NCBI RefSeq assembly: GCF_000716445.1
Contig: NZ_JNWK01000010.1
Span: 1 to 64,000 of the forward strand
Length of the DNA stretch: 64,000 bases
From: Streptomyces wedmorensis
Lineage (GTDB): Bacteria > Actinomycetota > Actinomycetes > Streptomycetales > Streptomycetaceae
Reading direction: 5' to 3'
Shown: positions 1 to 5,890 of the stretch, piece by piece
Layout of the letters: the number at the start of each line of letters is the position of its first letter
Position numbering within the stretch: position 1 is the stretch's first letter
Translations under genes and position numbers: made by a program
Notes under the pieces: model-generated
Seen by the model: the letters and a program-made list of their open reading frames with translations, nothing else
What the model was told of the DNA's origin: nothing
Databases searched by the model: none

Positions 1-321
1 CGTGAGGTGAGTTCCTAGACAGCTCCCACCACACCGGAGGTCTTCGCCATGTTCAAGACCAGACCAGTGTCAACAACGCTCGTGATCAATACACCTAGGT
101 CCGGCGGGCCGGCGTGGCGCGGGCGATCGGGCGGTGGTCGGAGCCTGTGGGTGGCCGGACCGCACGGTGCGGAAACAGCTTTCGTCACCGTTCTCGATCA
201 TCGTCAGGCCCCTGTGACCCACGTCACGGAATCGGATTTCGTCTTTCCGTTATCGGTGTCCCGGGCCGAGGCTCTCCCCTGTGCAAGGAACTCCACAAGA
301 GGTAAGTGAAGGACGGACAGC
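1..321. other. Intergenic region at left edge, no convincing gene
   Basis: The first 321 bases hold a possible 86-codon frame from position 49, preceded by GGAGG, but it resembles no family and reads through GC-rich filler to end just before the next gene. I therefore treat the stretch as upstream/promoter DNA of the CAP gene at 322. No hairpin or operator stands out. Confidence 0.4.
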
Positions 322-2046
322 GTGCAGCAGACCATGGGTTTTGAGCAGCTGACGGATGCGGAGCTGATACGGGCGGCGCAGTGGGGGGCGCCCTGGGTGC
401 GACAGCACCTGGTGGCCGTCTACCAGCCGCTCGTCCACGCGCTGGCGGCCCGAGCCCTCGACGGCCGGGCGGACGCCGACGAGGTCGTGCGGTCCGTCGT
501 GCAGGACACCCTGGGTCGCGCGGAGTTCACGCTGGGGACCCTGCCTCAGGTAGAGGCGGTACGCCCCTGGTTCGTCTCGGTCACCGTGGCGAGCACCCTC
601 TCGCACGCGGCCGGCGTCCGGGCACAGCCTGCCGCACGTGCCGGATCGGGCGGGGATCCCGCCGGGGTCCTGCTCTGGCTGGACGTCGAGGACGCCCTGA
701 TGGCGGCGCTGTGGTCGCTGGAGCAGGACGGGTGGCTGAGCAGGTACGAGACGGCCGCCGCGCTGAGCTGGTCCGCGCACGACACCGCGATGCGGATGGA
801 AGCGGTAGGCGTACGAATGGACCGGGCGCGGTCCGTGACCGTCGCGCTGGCCCGCGAACCCCGCTGCCTCGCCCTGGCCCGGCAGGTCTCGGCCTGGGAC
901 GGTCGCCCGGGCGCCGCCTGGCGCGAGGAGCTGGCCGGGCACACCGTCCAGTGCGCCCATTGCGCCACCGGAATCGTGGCGGCCGGACCTTCCCGCGCGA
1001 CGGCGACGGCGGCGACGACTGTCACGGCCGCAGCGGCAAGCGGGGGGATGACGGCAGCAGCGACCGAGCACGCCGCGTTCGACACGTTCGACACGTTCGA
1101 CGACCCGGATGCTTCCGGCGCTTTCGACGCGACCGAGACCTACCTCGTCCGCCCTCATCCCGCCGATCCGTCCGCTCCCGCCGGTCATGTCTCCACGGCC
1201 GCGGCGGTCGGTTCGCGCAGCAGTCGTGCGGCCCGGCGGCGACGTCGTCAGGCCGACGAGCGCACGCGTCGCCGTGCCACCGTCGCGGCCGGGATCGCCG
1301 TCGCGGCGGTGACCGCGGGGGCCTTCTCGCTGCAGTCCCGTGACGGGGAGGACCGGCTGGAGGCGAACCGGGCCGCCGCTCCGGGGCTCGACCTTCCCCT
1401 GGGGAACGATCCGGGCACGCTGACCGCCTCCCCGTCGACGGCCGCCGCGTCCCCCTCCGCGTCCGCCTCGGCCACCGCGAAACCGAGCGGCGCTCCCACG
1501 AAGGCCACGGCCACGCCCACGAAGAGTCCCCGTCCGACCACGGCGACGCCGGCGCCGAAGCGCCCGACGACCCCGGCCGCCACGACGGCGGCGCCGACGA
1601 GGAGCGCCACGCCCACCGGCGGCACGGACACCGGTCCGGGGGGCGGTTCGCAGCAGGACACGGGGCAGAAGTCGACGGCGGACCAGGTGATCGCGCTGGT
1701 GAACGCGGAGCGGGCCAAGGCGGGCTGCGGGCCGCTCAGTGCCAACGCCGCGCTGACGCGTGCGGCCCAGGGCCACTCCGACGACATGGCCGCACGGGAC
1801 TTCTTCGACCACACGAACCCGGACGGCGACGGCCCGGGACAGCGGGTCACGGCCGCGGGCTACCCGTGGTCGACGTACGGCGAGAACATCGCGATGGGGC
1901 AGAAGACGCCGGAGCAGGTCATGGAGGCCTGGATGAACAGCCCCGGTCACCGGGCGAACATCCTCAACTGCGACTTCAAGGAGATCGGCATCGGCATCCA
2001 CTCCTCCGGCGGCCCCTACTGGACGCAGGTCTTCGGCGCGCGCTGA
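322..2046 (+). CDS. Membrane-anchored CAP (SCP/PR-1) domain protein with sigma-factor-like cytoplasmic N-terminus
   Basis: 574 residues starting at GTG, with AAGGAC seven bases upstream. Residues about 1-200 look like a degenerate ECF sigma-factor fold (a helical segment starting LTDAELIRAAQWG) followed by a CAHC zinc-type motif near 212. A single membrane helix lies near 316-340 after a run of Arg, then a Thr/Pro/Ala-rich cell-wall-spanning linker. The CAP domain runs from about 455 to the end, with conserved HSDDMA, FFDHTNPDG, GENIA and SPGHRANIL. CAP proteins bind or cleave extracellular ligands; the substrate here is unknown. The topology (cytoplasmic sigma-like part, outside CAP) suggests an envelope sensor, which is inference. 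Monocistronic. Confidence 0.9.
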   Translation: MQQTMGFEQLTDAELIRAAQWGAPWVRQHLVAVYQPLVHALAARALDGRADADEVVRSVVQDTLGRAEFTLGTLPQVEAVRPWFVSVTVASTLSHAAGVRAQPAARAGSGGDPAGVLLWLDVEDALMAALWSLEQDGWLSRYETAAALSWSAHDTAMRMEAVGVRMDRARSVTVALAREPRCLALARQVSAWDGRPGAAWREELAGHTVQCAHCATGIVAAGPSRATATAATTVTAAAASGGMTAAATEHAAFDTFDTFDDPDASGAFDATETYLVRPHPADPSAPAGHVSTAAAVGSRSSRAARRRRRQADERTRRRATVAAGIAVAAVTAGAFSLQSRDGEDRLEANRAAAPGLDLPLGNDPGTLTASPSTAAASPSASASATAKPSGAPTKATATPTKSPRPTTATPAPKRPTTPAATTAAPTRSATPTGGTDTGPGGGSQQDTGQKSTADQVIALVNAERAKAGCGPLSANAALTRAAQGHSDDMAARDFFDHTNPDGDGPGQRVTAAGYPWSTYGENIAMGQKTPEQVMEAWMNSPGHRANILNCDFKEIGIGIHSSGGPYWTQVFGAR

Positions 2047-2116
2047 CCGCCCGTACCGCTCACCGCTCCACCCCGCTCCCGGGTCCTGGCACCCGTGAGC
2101 GGGGCCGTGGAGCGGG

Positions 2117-2413
2117 TCAGGGCGTGTCGCCGGAGTGGTGGAAACGGCACACGATGCCGGGGCCGGGTCTACGGGCTTCGCCGGGACGTGGGTCGTACAG
2201 GGAGCGTCCACCGGGCCACTGCCCCAGTTCGGTGGCCAGCGCGGCACCGTCGTCGATCTCCTCGGGCCGCCAGCCCGTGACGTCCAGGAGCAGTCCGTCC
2301 AGTGGCCCGCCCACGAGTGCCGCGTAGCTCTGGCCTGGGAGGGGGCCCGGGTCGGGGTCGTCGTGGTCGTGGCCGTAGACCCGGCCGCGCAGGAGCTGCT
2401 CATCGCCGTTCAT
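2117..2413 (-). CDS. Small conserved hypothetical protein
   Basis: 98 residues, ATG at 2413. The protein is acidic and His-rich near the start (RVYGHDHDDPDPG) and ends RFHHSGDTP. The segment YAALVGGPLDGLLLDVTGWRPEEIDDG has the look of a real small actinobacterial protein rather than a shadow frame. It is convergent with the CAP gene and divergent from the gene at 2618. I recognise no family and propose no function. A longer frame runs upstream in the same phase to 3496 but lies antisense to the gene at 2618 and is rejected. Confidence 0.6.
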   Translation of the reverse strand: MNGDEQLLRGRVYGHDHDDPDPGPLPGQSYAALVGGPLDGLLLDVTGWRPEEIDDGAALATELGQWPGGRSLYDPRPGEARRPGPGIVCRFHHSGDTP

Positions 2414-2617
2414 CCCTCCAGCCTTCCAGCCGCCACTGACAACGCGGGTCGGTGGCGGTGGGCAGAGGAAGGGCGAGCGGGCAGGGCCGCGGCCGCCGCC
2501 CAGCCGGGCGGTGGCCGGCCCACCGCGGTGCCGGCAGGGGGCAGGCCGAAGAGGGTGCGACCCGGCGGGCGGAAAATCGTTCGATCGGGCGGGGCCCGTC
2601 GTTCTAAGGTCGGCGAC

Positions 2618-3352
2618 GTGGCAACGAAACTCAATCAGATCATCGCAGTGGAGAAGGGCGTCAAGTCCCGGGCGCACCAGGACCTGACGGCGGCTCATCA
2701 CGGCCTGCAGAAGCCCGCGTTGCTCGCCGGCATCTCCCGTACGTACCAGCCGAAGGACGAGGAGGGCGAGCAGCTGCCGCCCGAGTCGACGCTGGTGCAG
2801 GTGAAGGCCGAGGACGTGCTGCGTGACACGGCCCGGGCGCTGACCCGGCTGTTCGATGTGACGGCCACCAAGGACTGGGCGAACTGCGACGCGCGTGCGG
2901 ACGTCACGGTCGACGGGCGTGTGCTCGTGGCGCAGGTGCCCGTGGCGTATCTGCTGTTCCTGGAGAAGCAGCTGACGGACATCAGCACCTTCGTCCGCAA
3001 GCTTCCGGTGCTGGACGCCGCCGAGTCGTGGACGCAGGACCCGTCGACCGACGCGTGGAAGACCGAGGTCGTGCGCACGGTCCGTACGAAGAAGGTGCCG
3101 CGCAACCACGTCAAGGCGGAGGCGACGGACAAGCACCCGGCGCAGGTCGAGGTCTACTACGAGGACGTGCCGGTCGGTTACTGGACGACGGTGAAGTTCT
3201 CGGGCGCGCTGCCGGCGCGGCGGGTCAACGAGCTGCTGACGCGGGTGGAGAAGCTGCAGCAGGCGGTGAAGTTCGCCCGTGAGGAGGCGAACAGCGCCGA
3301 GGTCACCGACCAGCGGGTCGGCGACGCCGTCTTCGGCTACCTCTTCGGGTAG
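2618..3352 (+). CDS. Conserved protein of unknown function upstream of two tRNA-like RNAs
   Basis: 244 residues; the GTG start at 2618 is chosen because TAAGGT sits seven bases upstream and the text upstream in frame is low-complexity filler. It looks soluble and alpha/beta (VATKLNQIIAVEKGVKSRAH at the start, a helical C-terminus with RVNELLTRVEKLQQAVKFAR). A very basic stretch near residues 155-165 (RTVRTKKVPRNHVK) could contact nucleic acid. No catalytic motif is visible. I believe it belongs to an uncharacterised actinobacterial DUF family. The permuted tRNA-like RNAs begin under 70 bases downstream on the same strand with only a GC hairpin between, so the protein may handle those RNAs; that is inference from position alone. 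Confidence 0.85.
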   Translation: MATKLNQIIAVEKGVKSRAHQDLTAAHHGLQKPALLAGISRTYQPKDEEGEQLPPESTLVQVKAEDVLRDTARALTRLFDVTATKDWANCDARADVTVDGRVLVAQVPVAYLLFLEKQLTDISTFVRKLPVLDAAESWTQDPSTDAWKTEVVRTVRTKKVPRNHVKAEATDKHPAQVEVYYEDVPVGYWTTVKFSGALPARRVNELLTRVEKLQQAVKFAREEANSAEVTDQRVGDAVFGYLFG

Positions 3353-3369
3353 CCGGGACACCACAGACT

Positions 3370-3394
3370 CCCCGGCCACAGAAGACGGCCGGGG
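3370..3394 (+). terminator. GC hairpin after the 2618 gene
   Basis: CCCCGGCC (3370-3377) pairs perfectly with GGCCGGGG (3387-3394) around a nine-base loop, 17 bases after the stop codon. There is no T-run, so it could equally be an RNA-processing or stabilising hairpin between the protein gene and the downstream RNAs. Confidence 0.5.
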
Positions 3395-3417
3395 TGCGCG
3401 AGGAGCGCAAAGCTGAA

Positions 3418-3547
3418 GCTGAGCCTTGTCGTGACATCCGCGGTTCCAGTGGAGGTTCGAGTCCTCCTCCCGGCACTCCGTGCCGGGGTGGCCCAACCAG
3501 GCAGAGGCAGACCGCGGTCAATCTCAGACTATTGCTCCAGACTCAGC
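3418..3547 (+). ncRNA. Circularly permuted tRNA-like RNA, element 1 (YrlA-like candidate)
   Basis: Every tRNA part is present but in permuted order. A half anticodon stem CGGTT (3441-3445) and a five-base variable loop come first. A perfect T-arm follows: GGAGG-TTCGAGT-CCTCC, 3451-3467. Next are the acceptor 3' strand TCCCGGC (3468-3474), an A at the discriminator position, a six-base linker, and the acceptor 5' strand GCCGGGG (3482-3488), giving seven pairs with one G-T. Then come TG, a D-arm whose GCC/GGC stem encloses a loop containing GG (3491-3508), and GACCG (3510-3514), which pairs back to CGGTT. The anticodon helix extends to eight pairs (3438-3445 with 3510-3517), so no seven-base anticodon loop exists. 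Outer strands GCTGAG (3418-3423) and CTCAGC (3542-3547) can close the RNA. This order, with the acceptor closed by a loop, matches what I recall of YrlA Y RNAs. A spliced permuted tRNA is the alternative. Confidence 0.7.
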
Positions 3548-3576
3548 ATTCGCCGCTCATCGCCGGATCGACCGGG

Positions 3577-3678
3577 CCCGGGCCCAGGTGCGTCGAAATG
3601 CCAGTTCGAATCTGGTCCGCCGAGCTCGATCGGCGGTGGTCCAAAGGCAGGACGCGACGCAATGACGAATGACCCGGG
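3577..3678 (+). ncRNA. Circularly permuted tRNA-like RNA, element 2, with Ro60-type motif
   Basis: Same design as element 1 but different sequence. CGTCG (3591-3595) is followed by the T-arm GCCAG-TTCGAAT-CTGGT (3600-3616) and the acceptor 3' strand CCGCCGA (3617-3623). After a six-base linker comes the acceptor 5' strand TCGGCGG (3630-3636; seven pairs, no mismatch). TG and the D-arm GTCC-AAAGGCA-GGAC (3639-3653) follow, then CGACG (3655-3659), which pairs back to CGTCG; this helix extends to seven pairs. CCCGGG strands at 3577-3582 and 3673-3678 can close the outside. Between the helices lies GACGAATG (3664-3671), which fits the motif I recall for Ro60/Rsr binding in bacterial Y RNAs (GNCGAA, zero or one base, then G). 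The conserved T-loop and the GG in the D-loop suggest a tRNA-like elbow. Confidence 0.72.
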
Positions 3679-3718
3679 TTCTCAAGTGTGCCGGCGTGTG
3701 ATGTGAGCGGCATCGACA

Positions 3719-3749
3719 GGGTCCGGGGGCAGGCTACGCCCTCGGACCC
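3719..3749 (+). terminator. Terminator after the tRNA-like RNAs
   Basis: GGGTCCGGGGGC (3719-3730) pairs with GCCCTCGGACCC (3738-3749) with one G-T pair and a seven-base loop. CTCCTTTTCC follows on the plus strand. It fits as the 3' end of the RNA transcription unit and also lies just past the stop of the convergent SDR gene. Confidence 0.7.
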
Positions 3750-3794
3750 GCTCCTTTTCCCCTGGCCTGCGGTGCGGTTCGGCCAGGGGACGGC

Positions 3795-4571
3795 TCAGCT
3801 GGGCTGGGCCGTGGGCATGATCGTGATCTGCTGGAGGTTGGCCCGGGGCGGGAGCGTCGCGGCGAAGCCGACGGTGTGTGCGATGTCGGCGGGCGTGAGC
3901 CACTCCATGGCCTCCTTGGCGTCTTCGAGCCAGGCGAGGGCGCCTTCGTCGGTGACGTGGCTCTGGAGCTCGGTGGCGACGATGCCCGGCTCGATCGCGG
4001 AGACACGCACGTTCTTGGCGCCCAGCTCGGCGCGCAGGTGCCGTGAGAGGTGGGTGACGTAGGCCTTGGTCGCGGAGTAGACGGCGAAGTTCGGGAAGAT
4101 GTTCCGCGCCGCGATCGACGAGGTGTTGATCAGGTCCGCGACACCGCGCTCACCGGCCGCCGTGACCAGTTGCGGGGTGAAGGCGCCGATCACGTTCATC
4201 AGGCCGGTGATGTTGAGGTCGATCTGGCGCTGCCACTGCTCGGTGGCGAGTTCCTCGACGGGGGCCGGCAGCATCACGCCCGCGTTGTTGAACAGCAGGT
4301 CGGCGCCGCCGTATTCGGACGCGACCCGGTCCGCGGCCGCCTGCACGGCCGACGTGTCGGTCACGTCGAGCGCCAGGGCCACGGCTTCGCCGCCGTTCTT
4401 CTCGATCCGGGCGACGAGCCGGTGGAGACGGTCCGCGCGCCGAGCCAGGACGACGACCTTCGCGCCCAGTTCGGCGAGGTGCTCGGCCGTGGCCTCGCCG
4501 ATGCCGCTGGATGCGCCGGTGACCACCGCGACGCGGCCGGCGAGGGGGTGGGAGGACGTGTACGTGGTCAT
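3795..4571 (-). CDS. SDR-family NAD(P)-dependent oxidoreductase
   Basis: 258 residues, ATG at 4571 with AAAGGCG upstream. Classical short-chain dehydrogenase: cofactor loop TGASSGIG near residue 18, NNAG near 95, catalytic Ser in INTSS, YSATK with the catalytic Tyr/Lys, then PGIVATEL. The Arg-Arg after the second strand (LARRADR) favours NADP. The substrate is unknown. It is divergent from an MmyB-type regulator at 4794, a very common Streptomyces pairing in which the regulator controls the oxidoreductase. Confidence 0.92.
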   Translation of the reverse strand: MTTYTSSHPLAGRVAVVTGASSGIGEATAEHLAELGAKVVVLARRADRLHRLVARIEKNGGEAVALALDVTDTSAVQAAADRVASEYGGADLLFNNAGVMLPAPVEELATEQWQRQIDLNITGLMNVIGAFTPQLVTAAGERGVADLINTSSIAARNIFPNFAVYSATKAYVTHLSRHLRAELGAKNVRVSAIEPGIVATELQSHVTDEGALAWLEDAKEAMEWLTPADIAHTVGFAATLPPRANLQQITIMPTAQPS

Positions 4572-4793
4572 GGAGTACGCCTTTCGAGGCGGAGGCGGGT
4601 GAGTGGGTGACGCGGTGTCGGGTCGGGCGGAGTCGCCGCGGCGTTCCCGTCGGCGCCTTCTCAAGAACATCACCCGCGGGCGCCTCGTCGAGCGCCGGAA
4701 GCGTCCCTGACCAGGCCGGTATCCGTGAGGCAGGTACCGGCAGTACCACCCGCGCGCCCCATCGGGGCCCCGCTCGCCCGGCACACTGGGGGC

Positions 4794-5669
4794 ATGGACG
4801 AACGTGGTCGCGAGCTCGCCGATTTCCTCCGCACCCGCCGTGCCCGGGTGACCGCCGACCAGGCGGGACTGCCCGATGACGGCCGGGTACGCCGTGTGCC
4901 GGGGCTGCGCCGCGACGAGGTCGCCCGACTGGCAGGCGTCAGCACCGAGTACTACACCCGCCTCGAGCAGGGCCGGGCCCAGAACCCCTCCCCCGAAGTC
5001 GTGCAGGCCCTCGCCGACACCCTGCGGCTCGACGCCTCCGAGCGCGAGCACCTCACCGATCTCCTCGCCCGGCCCTCGTCGGCCCGCCGCGCTCCGGTCG
5101 GGCCCCAGCGGGTCCGCCCCGGGTTGCACCTGATGCTGCGGACCCTCGATCACGTCCCGGCGTTCGTCCTCGGCCGGCGCACCGACGTCCTGGCCTCCAA
5201 CCGCCTGGCACGCGAGGTCCTCACCGACTTCGACGCGCTGCCCGCGCCCCGCCGCAACCTGGCCCTCTACTACCTGCTGGATCCGGAGGCCCGTGTCCGC
5301 GTGGGCGACTGGGAGCGGATCGCCGCCGAAACCGTCGCCGTGCTGCGTCTGGAGGCCGGCCGCGCCACCCACGACCGTCGACTCGCCGACCTCGTCGGCG
5401 AACTCACGCTCAAGTCACCGGAGTTCCCCTCGTGGTGGAACGACCACCGGGTCCTCCGCCGCACCCACGGCGCCAAGCACTACCGCCACCCCCTCGTCGG
5501 TGACCTCCACTTCTCCTACGAGTCCTTCCAGGTCCCCGGCGACACCGACCAGACCCTCTGTGTCTACAACGTCGAGCCCGGCTCCGACACCGCCGAGGCC
5601 CTCCGTCTCCTCACCAGCTGGACCGCACCCCAGACCGTGCGGTCACCGGCGTCGGAGCCGGGAGCCTAG
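4794..5669 (+). CDS. XRE-family regulator with MmyB-like ligand-binding domain
   Basis: 291 residues. The N-terminal helix-turn-helix covers about 10-85 (LRRDEVARLAGVSTEYYTRLEQGR is the core), followed by the MmyB-like C-terminal sensor domain with its typical signatures NRLAREVLTDF, NLALYYLLDPEARV, WWNDHRV and HPLVGDL. Family members bind small, often fatty-acid-like, ligands and usually act on a divergent promoter. That promoter is the 222-bp gap to the SDR gene. I see no clear palindrome in it. Confidence 0.92.
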   Translation: MDERGRELADFLRTRRARVTADQAGLPDDGRVRRVPGLRRDEVARLAGVSTEYYTRLEQGRAQNPSPEVVQALADTLRLDASEREHLTDLLARPSSARRAPVGPQRVRPGLHLMLRTLDHVPAFVLGRRTDVLASNRLAREVLTDFDALPAPRRNLALYYLLDPEARVRVGDWERIAAETVAVLRLEAGRATHDRRLADLVGELTLKSPEFPSWWNDHRVLRRTHGAKHYRHPLVGDLHFSYESFQVPGDTDQTLCVYNVEPGSDTAEALRLLTSWTAPQTVRSPASEPGA

Positions 5670-5890
5670 GAAGGTCTTGCCGAGCGGGTACGCGGCGGGG
5701 CCGGATACGCCGTCGGCCGTCGCTTCCGGCGTGTGCGCGGGCGCTTCGTGTTGCGCCGGGCGCGCCGGTGGGTGGAGGGAAAGCGCTGTGCGCTCGCTGA
5801 ATGAAGTGAATATGACGGGGTGCGTGTTGGTGTGGTTATGCCACCGGGAACGTTCTCGCCAGCGGTTCTCAGCGTGGAGAGGGAGACGCA

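Noticed and set aside
49..309. 86-codon ORF at the left edge
   Set aside because: It has a GGAGG in front, but the sequence is Gly/Arg-rich filler with no family resemblance and ends 12 bases before the CAP gene.
3440..3660. Ordinary tRNA genes
   Set aside because: T-arm precedes D-arm in both elements and no seven-base anticodon loop or amino-acid identity can be assigned, so they are not standard tRNAs.
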